From contig JAFLBM010000005.1 in assembly GCA_017303455.1 (NCBI GenBank), forward strand, positions 21,584 through 85,583: a stretch of DNA of 64,000 bases, read 5' to 3'. A program made the position numbers and the translations under genes. Positions 27,847-35,779 of this stretch are shown piece after piece (within the stretch, counting starts at the first letter, position 1; every line of letters begins with the position of its first letter). The notes beneath the pieces are model-generated. The model searched no databases and was not told the DNA's origin. It saw nothing but the letters and a program-made list of their open reading frames with translations. This stretch comes from Chitinophagales bacterium. GTDB lineage: Bacteria > Bacteroidota > Bacteroidia > Chitinophagales > Chitinophagaceae.

Positions 27847-30594
27847 ATGCGGCAACTGTACAAAATTAGACCAAAATACCTGTTTAACGCCATTTGCACG
27901 GCTGCTATATTATTCACAGTAACGTGGAAAACAGCAGCAAATGGTGCAACTGCCAAAATGTTTGACAGTCCTTTAACAACATGGCAGCAGCAACAGGACA
28001 CCACGAAGAAGAAGCCGGTTGCCAAAGATTCCACACAACAATTACAGATCATTGCTTCGGATACCACAAGATTAAATCCTTTTGATACCACTAAAAAGCA
28101 GGTGACTGATACTTTTTTGCTGAAGATGTCCAAAGATTCACTGGATGCGCCGGTGAAATACGAAGCAGAAGATTCGGTGGTGATCCTCATTGCGGCCAAG
28201 AAGATCATCCTGTACGGGAAAACACAAACGGATTACAAAGACATCACATTAAATGCACCGCTGGTGGAACTGGATCAGCAAACTTCTGTTCTTACTGCTA
28301 TGCACAGCAAGGATAGCCTTGGCGTCGTAATGGAAGATGCCAAATTCAAACAGGGAGAAAATGAATTTACCAGCGATACGATCCGGTTCAACTTCAAAAC
28401 ACAAAAAGGACTAACAAAGAATACGATCACCCAGCAGGGAGAAATGTTTGTGCATGGAGAGAAGATAAAAAAGGTGGATGCCAACACCACTTTTGTAGGT
28501 GGTGCCCAATTTACCACCTGTAACCTGGATGAACCCCATTTCGCCTTTCGAACGAACAGGCTGAAGGTGATCAACCAGAAGCTGGCCGTATCAGGACCCA
28601 CGCACCCGGAATTTGAAGGAGTGCCGGTACCGATCTATTTACCCTTTGGTTTTTTCCCCCTGAGCCAGGGCCGGCATTCAGGGTTAATTGCACCACAGTT
28701 TGAGACTAATGAACAAATGGGTATCGGTCTTGCCGGTTTGGGTTACTATAAAGTGATCAACCAGTATTGGGATATTGAAACCCGGGCCAATATTTATTCC
28801 TATGGAAGCTGGACATTAAATGTGAAACCCACCTATAGGGTACGATACCGCTATGGCGGATCTTTTAATTTCAGTATCCAGAGTACTAAACAAAATTTTA
28901 AAGGCGACCCTGATTACCTGGCCAATAAAAGTTATTATATAACCTGGAGTCATAGTGTTGACAGCCGGGCCCGGCCGGGACAAACTTTTTCTGCCAATGT
29001 GAATGCCGGTTCCACCAAATACAACCAGCTGATCCCGAATAATACGGTCCGGAATTTCCAGAACCAGCTAAGCTCATCCATCGCTTATTCCAAAACCTGG
29101 AAGGATAAACCGTTTAACCTTACTCTCAGTGCCAACCATAACCAGAATAATTCGATAAGACTGATCAGTGTAAGTTTGCCGGATGCCGGTTTCACCGTAA
29201 ACACCTTGTATCCTTTCCAGAAGAAAAACTTTTCCGGGGAACAGAAATGGTATGAAAAATTAGGTATTGGTTATAACGGGACCTTCCGCAACCAGGTTTC
29301 TTTCTATGATACCGCTTTTAATTTCCGGCAATTATTGGACACATTGCAATGGGGTGCACAACATAGCATACCCATTACGGTTTCTTTACCGGCTTTATTT
29401 GGAGGTGCCTTAGTGGTAGCACCCTCTGTTTCCTATTCGCAGGTCTGGATCGCACAAAAGACAAGAATGAAATGGAATTCGGCCAAACAGAAATTAGATA
29501 CTGTCAGCCGGGAAAAAGGATTGTTCATTGACCAGACCATGCAATTCAGCATTGGTTTGAGTACAGCGATTTTCGGTACTTACCAGTTTAAAAAGTCAAA
29601 AATTATTGCCATCCGTCATGTGATACGTCCAACGCTGAGTTTGAATTATAAACCCGATCTTTCCAAAAAGCATTATTACACTGATACGATCTATTCGGGG
29701 TATGCAGGAAGATTGCATGAATTTACCGGTGCATTATTTGGTGGATATGGAGAAGGGAGAACAGGAGGGATGTCGTTCAACCTGGACAATAACCTGGAGA
29801 TGAAAGTGAAACCCAAAAGGGCAAAAGGAGATACTACTGAGGCGCTTGAACCTAAAAAAATACGGCTGATCGATGGCTACGGTTTATCAACAGGATATAA
29901 TTTCCTGCGGGATTCGTTGAAGCTGGATTATATAAGTCTCTATTTCAGGGCTAATATTTTTGAAAAGATCAATATCAGTGCGAACGGTACACTCAATCCG
30001 TATCAGAGTGATTCGATTGGAAGAGATATTGATAAATATGCCTGGTCGGGTGGTAAATTCTCACCCGGTCGTTTAACATCGGGCAGTATTTCCATCAGTA
30101 CCAGTTTCCAGAGCAAACCCAAAGATCAAAAGAAGGAAGACGAAAAGAAAAAGCAATTGCAGCAAAACCTGGAAAGCCCGGAACTGCGGGCTGACCAGCA
30201 ACGGTTACTGGATTATGCCCGCCAGAACCCCAACGAATTTGTTGATTTCAATATCCCCTGGCAGGTTACGTTATCGTATTCATTGAATTTTTACCAGCGG
30301 CTGCGTTCAGATTACAGTGGCTACGACAAAGAATTCAGCTCCAACCTGAATTTCAGCGGCAGTTTCAACCTCACACCGAAATGGAATTTTAGTGTGAACG
30401 GGTATTATGATATTGATACCAAAGACCTGCAAACCTTCACCATGTCCATTGCCCGTGAAATGCACTGCTGGCAAATGTCGATCAATGTAACGCCGATTGG
30501 TTTATATCGGTTCTTTAATATCAGCATCAGCCCTAAAGCATCGATGTTACAGGATCTCCGAATCAACCGTACAAGATCGTTTTACAGTTATTAA
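27847..30594 (+). CDS. lptD: LptD-like lipopolysaccharide assembly outer-membrane protein
   Basis: About 915 residues from the ATG at 27847 (MRQLYKIRPKYLF), chosen because the promoter-like TACATTTG lies just upstream of it. The N-terminal OstA-like part (EAEDSVVILIAAKKIILYGK, GENEFTSDTIRFNFKTQKGL) precedes the segment VPVPIYLPFGFFPLSQGRHSGLIAPQF, characteristic of the Bacteroidota LptD family, and then a large beta-barrel. A lysine-rich loop (KPKDQKKEDEKKKQLQ) lies near the C-terminus. It should insert lipopolysaccharide into the outer leaflet. It is divergent from the amidases and near the OstA-like and MlaD-like genes. Confidence 0.85.
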   Translation: MRQLYKIRPKYLFNAICTAAILFTVTWKTAANGATAKMFDSPLTTWQQQQDTTKKKPVAKDSTQQLQIIASDTTRLNPFDTTKKQVTDTFLLKMSKDSLDAPVKYEAEDSVVILIAAKKIILYGKTQTDYKDITLNAPLVELDQQTSVLTAMHSKDSLGVVMEDAKFKQGENEFTSDTIRFNFKTQKGLTKNTITQQGEMFVHGEKIKKVDANTTFVGGAQFTTCNLDEPHFAFRTNRLKVINQKLAVSGPTHPEFEGVPVPIYLPFGFFPLSQGRHSGLIAPQFETNEQMGIGLAGLGYYKVINQYWDIETRANIYSYGSWTLNVKPTYRVRYRYGGSFNFSIQSTKQNFKGDPDYLANKSYYITWSHSVDSRARPGQTFSANVNAGSTKYNQLIPNNTVRNFQNQLSSSIAYSKTWKDKPFNLTLSANHNQNNSIRLISVSLPDAGFTVNTLYPFQKKNFSGEQKWYEKLGIGYNGTFRNQVSFYDTAFNFRQLLDTLQWGAQHSIPITVSLPALFGGALVVAPSVSYSQVWIAQKTRMKWNSAKQKLDTVSREKGLFIDQTMQFSIGLSTAIFGTYQFKKSKIIAIRHVIRPTLSLNYKPDLSKKHYYTDTIYSGYAGRLHEFTGALFGGYGEGRTGGMSFNLDNNLEMKVKPKRAKGDTTEALEPKKIRLIDGYGLSTGYNFLRDSLKLDYISLYFRANIFEKINISANGTLNPYQSDSIGRDIDKYAWSGGKFSPGRLTSGSISISTSFQSKPKDQKKEDEKKKQLQQNLESPELRADQQRLLDYARQNPNEFVDFNIPWQVTLSYSLNFYQRLRSDYSGYDKEFSSNLNFSGSFNLTPKWNFSVNGYYDIDTKDLQTFTMSIAREMHCWQMSINVTPIGLYRFFNISISPKASMLQDLRINRTRSFYSY

Positions 30595-30608
30595 TCAGTT
30601 GAGCAAGT

Positions 30609-31346
30609 CTATTTGTAATGACTGGTATAGTATGTCTTCATAATACCAGCTACTTTTTCTTTTAACTGCTCCACCGTTTGATTATTGACTTCAACAGGAG
30701 GAAGAAAATGCATTTCCAGTTTATGCGGAATAAAGAAGAATGATTTATTGACCGGCACAGCTTTTTTTGTATTAAAAATAAGTGTCGGGATAATAGCTGT
30801 ATTCGTTTCTACTGCCAGTTTGAACGCCCCGTCATAAAACTTCTTCAATGGTTCATTCGTTCTGTTGCGGGTGCCCTCCGGGTAAATGCACATATGCATT
30901 CCTTTTTTCAGCACATTTTTCATTTCTTCAAAACTCTTGCGGCGGCTGGCATCACTGTTACGGTCAACCAGTACTGATCCTTTCCGGTAGAACCAGCCAA
31001 ACAGCGGTACTTTGGCAAAGGATGTTTTAGCGATCGTTTTATTGGCTCCGGGCACATAGGGAGCTGATAAAGGAACATCAAGTAAGGAATTATGGTTGAA
31101 GGTGACAATATAGGATTGTCCTTTAGCAAAGTTTTCTTTCCCTTTGATGGTAACAGGGCAACCTACTAACTGCAACCATACATCCATCCATAGTTTGGCA
31201 ATACGGATAAAGACGGCAGAACCTTTCGGGTCAGGTAATAAATAAGTGATCATCGAAGGGATAAAGATGACCAGGAAGGTCACTGCAAAACTTACTATTC
31301 CCCATACCGCCCAGATGCGTCCGAATATTTCTTTTATAATTCTCAT
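30609..31346 (-). CDS. 1-acyl-sn-glycerol-3-phosphate acyltransferase (PlsC family)
   Basis: The 245-residue membrane-associated enzyme adds the second acyl chain in phospholipid synthesis. It has an N-terminal membrane segment (VSFAVTFLVIFIPSMITYLL), the catalytic HX4D box in FNHNSLLDVPLSA, the substrate motif YPEGTRNR and the later ALVETNTAIIPTLI-like region (AVETNTAIIPTLIFN). The four PlsC blocks are in the expected order. It converges on lptD with only 14 bases between the stops. Whether it is the main PlsC or an accessory acyltransferase cannot be decided from one window. Confidence 0.92.
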   Translation of the reverse strand: MRIIKEIFGRIWAVWGIVSFAVTFLVIFIPSMITYLLPDPKGSAVFIRIAKLWMDVWLQLVGCPVTIKGKENFAKGQSYIVTFNHNSLLDVPLSAPYVPGANKTIAKTSFAKVPLFGWFYRKGSVLVDRNSDASRRKSFEEMKNVLKKGMHMCIYPEGTRNRTNEPLKKFYDGAFKLAVETNTAIIPTLIFNTKKAVPVNKSFFFIPHKLEMHFLPPVEVNNQTVEQLKEKVAGIMKTYYTSHYK

Positions 31347-31351
31347 GTGGT

Positions 31352-31932
31352 TTAAAAGTCTTTAAAGATAGTGGCTTTTAATCCCGGCCATTCATTTTTC
31401 AACACACTGTAATAGATGGAAGTCCTGCGCCGGTTATTCCACATCTTCATATGGCTGCGCAAAATACCTTCTTCAATGCCGCCTGCATTTTGTAATCCTT
31501 TCCGGGCTCTTGTATTCTGTTCGTCTGTTTTGAATTCGATCCGCTCAAAATGTTGCTCCTCGAAAGCATAACGCATCATCGCAAACTTGGCATGTTTGTT
31601 TAGTCCCGTGCTGCGAAAGGCCGGTGCCAGCCAGCTCCAGCCGATCTCGGCCCGCAGATCATACATCGAAATATTGCCCAGGCTGCTGCTGCCGGCAATC
31701 TGTCCTGTTTGCTTATCAATAATAGTAAATGGCCGTCTTGTATTGGCTGCTTTTCTGCAAACGCAATTTCAAACCAGCGTTGTAATTGCAGGGGATCAGC
31801 CAGGTTCAAAGAAAAATAATACCACATATCCTCATCCTGTTGTGCCAGTTGCAGCATAGCAGGATAGTCCGTAACATTCAATGGCCTCAATAAGGCTTTA
31901 CCGGTTTCTACAGAAAGGTCTGCAGGGATCAT
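31352..31932 (-). pseudogene. GNAT (RimJ/RimL-type) acetyltransferase, frameshifted
   Basis: Two overlapping minus-strand frames give one continuous GNAT protein. The N-terminal part runs from the ATG at 31932 (MIPADLSVETGKALLRPL) to IAFAEK. The rest continues in another frame as AANTRRPFTIIDKQTGQIAG, then MYDLRAEIGWSWLAPAFR, ending at 31352. Restoring one base in the four-base homopolymer at about 31751-31754 (T on plus, A on minus) rejoins the frames into about 193 residues with full GNAT motifs. It is either a recent loss-of-function mutation or a homopolymer sequencing error. It sits between plsC and ung on the same strand. Confidence 0.8.
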
Positions 31933-31956
31933 CTTTACTTGTTTTAGTATTCAATA

Positions 31957-32628
31957 TTATAATTGCCAGTCCACCGGGTCAATTCCCTTGCTCATCAGCC
32001 AGGCATTGGCTTTTGAAAAATGTTTGCATCCCATAAAACCATTATGCGCAGACAGGGGAGAAGGATGAGCTGCTTTCAGCACCAGGTGTTTGGTTTCGTC
32101 AATCAGTATTTTTTTATCCTGTGCAAATTTGCCCCATAATAAGAACACCACATGTTCTTTTTGCTCCGATATTTTTTTGATCACGGTATCTGTAAAAGTG
32201 GCCCAGCCGATCTTTGCATGGCTCATCGGTTCACCGGCCCTTACAGTCAGTGAAGCATTTAATAAAAAGACACCCTGTTGTGCCCAATGCGTCAGGTTTC
32301 CATGATTGGGTATCGTGATACCGATATCATCGTGCAGTTCTTTAAAGATATTGACCAGTGATGGCGGGGGAGCAATGCCTTTTTGCACCGAAAAGCAAAG
32401 ACCATGGGCCTGGCCGGGGCCATGATAAGGGTCCTGTCCCAGTATCACCACTTTTACATGATCAATGGGAGTGGTATCAAAGGCATTGAAGATAAAAGGC
32501 CCGGGCGGGTAGATCGTTTTACCCTGTGTTCGTTCCGTTTTCAGGTGTAGGACGATCTGCTGGAAATAGGGCTTGCTGAACTCATCTTTCAACAGTTCTT
32601 TCCAGCGGGGTTCTATTTTTACATCCAT
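31957..32628 (-). CDS. ung: Uracil-DNA glycosylase (family 1)
   Basis: The 223-residue enzyme removes uracil from DNA. The catalytic water-activating motif [18 protein letters not shown], the [17 protein letters not shown] segment, and [21 protein letters not shown] with the catalytic His are all present, so it appears complete. It starts at 32628, divergent from the split tRNA gene, whose promoter lies immediately beyond this start. Confidence 0.97.
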   Translation of the reverse strand: MDVKIEPRWKELLKDEFSKPYFQQIVLHLKTERTQGKTIYPPGPFIFNAFDTTPIDHVKVVILGQDPYHGPGQAHGLCFSVQKGIAPPPSLVNIFKELHDDIGITIPNHGNLTHWAQQGVFLLNASLTVRAGEPMSHAKIGWATFTDTVIKKISEQKEHVVFLLWGKFAQDKKILIDETKHLVLKAAHPSPLSAHNGFMGCKHFSKANAWLMSKGIDPVDWQL

Positions 32629-32639
32629 TATAAATAGCC

Positions 32640-32670
32640 TTTGGCTGCAAGCTAAAAAAAATTATCTTTG
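32640..32670 (+). promoter_or_regulatory. Bacteroidota primary-sigma promoter of the split tRNA gene
   Basis: TTTG (32640-32643) and TATCTTTG (32663-32670) are separated by exactly 19 bases, a full match to the phylum consensus TTTG / TAnnTTTG. Transcription would start about 32677, giving a leader of about 60 bases before the tRNA 5' end at 32738. Confidence 0.75.
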
Positions 32671-32772
32671 CCGCCCGGACGAAAAAGCTGTTTACCCGTA
32701 TTCAGCTGATCAGTTTGGAAACAGTTCTTTATAAAATGGTCCGGTAGCTCAGTTGAATAGAGCAACTGCCTT

Positions 32773-33409
32773 TAAGTATTGGAGCCTTAAACGGGAAACA
32801 AAACCGTTTAAGTGGATGCCACCGTATCGGTGAACCCTTCCCTGCATCAGGCAGAATGGCAACACCGAGGAAACTTTAAATCACTTTTTTTAAATTACAG
32901 TATGATTCATCATCATACTAAGAATAAAGGTGATTTGGGTGTTTTGAAGGTTAAAGTTGACTTGTTCCAGCAAGGATTCCTGATTCTTGTACCAGAAACA
33001 GAACATTCTCCCTTTGATTTAGTGATATATCAGAACGGAGTCTTCAAAACTGTTCAGGTCAAATTCAGAAACCTTACTAAAAATGCTGTTCTTGAGATTC
33101 CTTTCAGGAGTAGTTATAGTACTTCGAAAGGGGTAAAAACGAAATCAGTAAATAAGACTTTGATTGATATTTATGCGATCTATTGTCCTCAAACTGATGA
33201 GTGTTATTATTTTGATCCAAAACAGTTTGACAAGTCGGTTACTTTAAGAGTAAAAACATCTCTGAACAATCAGCAATTGAAAACACATTTAGCTGCAGAT
33301 TTCAGGAAGGTTCCGTAGAGACTAAACGTGGCACACCTGCAATGGTGAAGTTATAGTCCAGACCCCAAATCTGCCAACCGGCAGAGCGGCAAAAGCCGTA
33401 GTAGGTAAG
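32773..33409 (+). ncRNA. Group I self-splicing intron (637 nt) in tRNA-Arg(UCU)
   Basis: P1: exon C32-U33-U34 pairs with GAG at 32782-32784, with the required U.G at the 5' splice site. P2: 32786-32794 with 32804-32812 (nine perfect pairs). P3: TGCCAC 32817-32822 with GTGGCA 33328-33333. P4: TCGGTG 32827-32832 with CACCGA 32863-32868. P6: GGAA 32869-32872 with TTCC 33311-33314. P7: GACTA 33320-33324 with TAGTC 33354-33358. P8: CACC 33334-33337 with GGTG 33344-33347. P9 hairpins: 33371-33384 and 33387-33398. The terminal G is 33409. The core GTAGAGACTA...ATAGTCCAG closely resembles the Azoarcus tRNA-Ile intron (subgroup IC3). A reading frame fills the P6 loop. Confidence 0.94.
32902..33318 (+). 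CDS. Group I intron-encoded PD-(D/E)XK homing endonuclease, I-Ssp6803I type
   Basis: The 138-residue protein starts at ATG 32902 (MIHHHTKNKGDLGVLK). The HHTKxKGDLGV opening and the later SPFDLVIY...VQVKFRN match the intron-associated PD-(D/E)XK family of Synechocystis I-Ssp6803I. Candidate catalytic residues are D39, Q52 and K54; their spacing of 13 and 15 equals that of D36, Q49 and K51 as I recall them for I-Ssp6803I. It should cut intronless alleles of the tRNA gene and so spread the intron. The frame is open upstream to a GTG at 32812, but that would run through P3-P4. The stop codon (33316-33318) lies within the R region of the ribozyme. The gene is A+T-rich compared with its neighbours. 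Confidence 0.9.
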   Translation: MIHHHTKNKGDLGVLKVKVDLFQQGFLILVPETEHSPFDLVIYQNGVFKTVQVKFRNLTKNAVLEIPFRSSYSTSKGVKTKSVNKTLIDIYAIYCPQTDECYYFDPKQFDKSVTLRVKTSLNNQQLKTHLAADFRKVP

Positions 33410-33452
33410 CTAAGCAGTAGGTCATTGGTTTGAATCCAATCCGGATCACGAG

Positions 33453-33486
33453 GCGTTCAGTGCAAACTGAACGCTTTTTCTTTTTT
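33453..33486 (+). terminator. Rho-independent terminator of the split tRNA transcript
   Basis: GCGTTCAG (33453-33460) pairs perfectly with CTGAACGC (33467-33474), followed by TTTTTCTTTTTT. It starts five bases after the tRNA 3' end. Confidence 0.9.
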
Positions 33487-33487
33487 A

Positions 33488-34006
33488 CTACATACCCGGT
33501 AACCGAAACCCGTCTAAAAATACATTCAGTTTTTGCTCCGGTAGTTCTTTCAAACTGTTGCCATATAACACAGCGATGAACTTGCCATCGGTCCAGGCTT
33601 TGATCTTCCAGTTGCGGTTCTCCCCATCTTTCCAGTAATCAATCACACCGGTTGTTTTTTCATTCTCTTTCAGTTTATGCCCCTTGCCATACCCGGCAGC
33701 CTGCCGAACATTGAAATCGGCTTTCAGGAAATCCAGGTAAGAGATCATCAGTTCTTCGGCTTTATCTAATTGCTCCACCGGGTTCAGCAGTTGAATGCAG
33801 ATCACTCCATAGGTCACTTCTGCATTGATACATTCACCTGTAAATACTTTGGAAGAATCTTCGCTGTAGTCAGAGAGGAAGCCTTTCACATCACAGTACA
33901 TATAGACCGAGCAACCCGAATTGCTGATGGGATATTTTTTCAACCCCTGTGCCCGGGTAGTTGTGAGCAACAGAAAGGATACCGCAATAAAAAGCAGGCC
34001 CCGCAT
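33488..34006 (-). CDS. Secreted protein of unknown function
   Basis: The 172-residue protein has a signal peptide (LLFIAVSFLLLTTTRAQG) and a mature part of about 150 residues with two or three cysteines near the start (NSGCSVYMYCDVKG). It has no motif I recognise. It converges on the split tRNA gene and its stop overlaps the end of the terminator region. It looks like a real, phylum-restricted periplasmic protein; nothing in the context suggests a function. Confidence 0.7.
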   Translation of the reverse strand: MRGLLFIAVSFLLLTTTRAQGLKKYPISNSGCSVYMYCDVKGFLSDYSEDSSKVFTGECINAEVTYGVICIQLLNPVEQLDKAEELMISYLDFLKADFNVRQAAGYGKGHKLKENEKTTGVIDYWKDGENRNWKIKAWTDGKFIAVLYGNSLKELPEQKLNVFLDGFRLPGM

Positions 34007-34123
34007 AGAAGAATTTATATAAAGATAATTGAAGCGTTGAGATTGAAAAAGGATAGTGCCGGTTGATAAAGCAGCCTTTGGATAACCGCAATACTCTTTT
34101 ATCCTTTTTTCTACTCCAACACG

Positions 34124-34139
34124 TAGCTTTGCAAAGCTA
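34124..34139 (+). promoter_or_regulatory. 16-bp perfect palindrome overlapping the -7 element of hutH
   Basis: TAGCTTTGCAAAGCTA is perfectly self-complementary. Its left half is a TAnnTTTG -7 element and its last A is the first base of the hutH ATG. The overlap suggests either a repressor operator or a coincidence of the motif. The predicted mRNA would be leaderless or nearly so. There is no convincing -33 box. Confidence 0.5.
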
Positions 34140-35695
34140 TGCCAACAACATTTAACTACGGAATTGACACCCTCACTACTTCAACAGCACTGGCCATTGC
34201 TGCCGGTACAGTGAAAGGAATACTGAATGAAGAAGCTGTTCGCAAGATAAACGCCAGCCAGCAGCATGTGCAGCAGATCGTGGATGCCAATAAAACCGTG
34301 TATGGTGTGAATACCGGTTTTGGTATCCTCGCCAACACGCCTATTTCCAAAGAAGATACCGCCACCCTCCAGTATAAAATATTACAAAGTCATAGTGTGG
34401 GAGTGGGTGATCCCATCCCGGTGGAAGTGGCCAAGCTGATGATGATCACCAAAGTGCATGCACTGGCACAGGGCTACAGCGGTGTTCAATTAACTACGCT
34501 GGAGAGAATCACATGGCATATTGAAAACAACGTGATTCCCGTGGTGCCGGAAAAGGGCAGTGTGGGAGCCAGCGGTGATTTAGCTCCATTGAGCCATTTG
34601 TTTTTACCGTTGATTGGTTTAGGACAATGCTATTATAAAGGTGCCATTGCGGATACGGGATACTGGATGCAGGATGCTGGCATTAAACCTGTACAATTAG
34701 GACCGAAAGAAGGATTAGCACTGATCAACGGCACCCAGTTCATTTTATCTTTTGCGGTGAAAGCGGTGCAACGGATGCATAATTGCCTGGAAGCGGCGGA
34801 TATCATCGGGGCCATGAGCCTGGAAGCTCTTACTGGTACTAAAGCTCCCTTTGATGAACGCTTACACGAACTCCGTCCTTTCAACGGGAATAAATTAGTA
34901 GCGCAACGATTACGATTATTATTAAACGGTTCCGATATCATGCAAAGTCATGTGGATTGCGGCAGGGTGCAGGATCCTTATAGTTTACGTTGCATGCCGC
35001 AGGTGCATGGTGCCAGCCGCAATGCCTGGCTGCATTTAAAGGAGCTGACCGAAATCGAACTGAATGCTGTTACGGATAACCCGATCATATTGGGTGCGGA
35101 TGATACGATCAGTGGCGGTAATTTTCATGGACAACCATTGGCCTTGCCGTTAGATTATTGTTGTTTCGCTGCTGCAGAGATCGGGAATATCAGTGACCGC
35201 CGTTGTTATTTATTACTGGAAGGCAAATGGGGCCTGCCCATGTTGCTGATGAAAGATGTGGGACTGAACAGTGGCTTTATGATACCGCAATACACCACTG
35301 CTGCATTGGTCACTGAAAATAAAACGCTTTGTTTCCCGGCAAGTGCGGATAGTATTCCCACTTCACTCGGGCAGGAAGATCATGTGAGCATGGGCAGTAT
35401 CAGCGGAAGAAAACTTAACCGGGTATTGGATAATTTGGAATTTATATTGGCGATCGAGTTATTATCCGCCTGCCAGGCTATCGAATTCAGAAGACCTTTG
35501 AAGAGTTCTGAACTATTAGAGTTTGCCCATGACTATGTAAGAGAGTTTGTAAGCTTTGCCAGTGAAGACCGCATTTTTGCTGATGACATCAATAAAGTAT
35601 CCGGTCTCATCAAAGATTTTTCTTTCGTGGAAAAAGTGAATGTTTTTGCCTCTTCTAGAAATATTCAGTTGAACAGCGGGTTTGCTGCATTCTAA
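34139..35695 (+). CDS. hutH: Histidine ammonia-lyase
   Basis: The 518-residue enzyme deaminates histidine to urocanate, the first step of histidine degradation. The MIO cofactor forms from Ala-Ser-Gly in GSVGASGDLAPLSH (residues 144-146). NGTQFILSF, QDPYSLRCMPQVHGASR, SGGNFHGQPLA and SIPTSLGQEDHVSMG complete the family signature. The start is fixed by the promoter-like palindrome that touches it. hutU, the next enzyme of the pathway, is 0.9 kb downstream, but a purine nucleoside phosphorylase gene on the opposite strand separates them. Confidence 0.97.
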   Translation: MPTTFNYGIDTLTTSTALAIAAGTVKGILNEEAVRKINASQQHVQQIVDANKTVYGVNTGFGILANTPISKEDTATLQYKILQSHSVGVGDPIPVEVAKLMMITKVHALAQGYSGVQLTTLERITWHIENNVIPVVPEKGSVGASGDLAPLSHLFLPLIGLGQCYYKGAIADTGYWMQDAGIKPVQLGPKEGLALINGTQFILSFAVKAVQRMHNCLEAADIIGAMSLEALTGTKAPFDERLHELRPFNGNKLVAQRLRLLLNGSDIMQSHVDCGRVQDPYSLRCMPQVHGASRNAWLHLKELTEIELNAVTDNPIILGADDTISGGNFHGQPLALPLDYCCFAAAEIGNISDRRCYLLLEGKWGLPMLLMKDVGLNSGFMIPQYTTAALVTENKTLCFPASADSIPTSLGQEDHVSMGSISGRKLNRVLDNLEFILAIELLSACQAIEFRRPLKSSELLEFAHDYVREFVSFASEDRIFADDINKVSGLIKDFSFVEKVNVFASSRNIQLNSGFAAF

Positions 35696-35736
35696 ATGCG
35701 AACTGCCGGAGGCGGTTTTTGGTAACAGCTGCATTT

Positions 35737-35765
35737 AATCTGTGTGAATCCGTGTAATCTGTGGC
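35737..35765. repeat. Short dispersed-type repeat with a period near 10 bp
   Basis: The stretch consists of AATCTGTGTG, then AATCCGTGTA, then ATCTGTGGC. This motif is one I recognise as recurring in Bacteroidota spacers. It fills the gap between the convergent hutH and nucleoside phosphorylase genes. Confidence 0.55.
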
Positions 35766-35779
35766 TATCTATTCGTGGC

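Larger units (their letters stand above)
32738..33448 (+). tRNA. tRNA-Arg(UCU), interrupted by a group I intron
   Basis: The exons are 32738-32772 and 33410-33448. Joined, they make a 74-nt cloverleaf: acceptor GGTCCGG/CCGGATC, D stem GCTC/GAGC, anticodon stem ACTGC/GCAGT with loop C-T-T|C-T-A-A, T stem ATTGG/CCAAT, discriminator A, no encoded CCA. The anticodon is UCU. A20 in the D loop, C35 and U36 are the arginine identity nucleotides known from E. coli. The break lies between 34 and 35, the same site as the cyanobacterial tRNA-Leu(UAA) intron. The usual G19-C56 tertiary pair is replaced by A19-U56. Confidence 0.95.

Noticed and set aside
32812..32901. Longer start (GTG) for the intron endonuclease
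   Set aside because: The extra 30 residues would be encoded by the P3 and P4 strands of the ribozyme and do not resemble the family; the ATG at 32902 begins the conserved HHTK segment.
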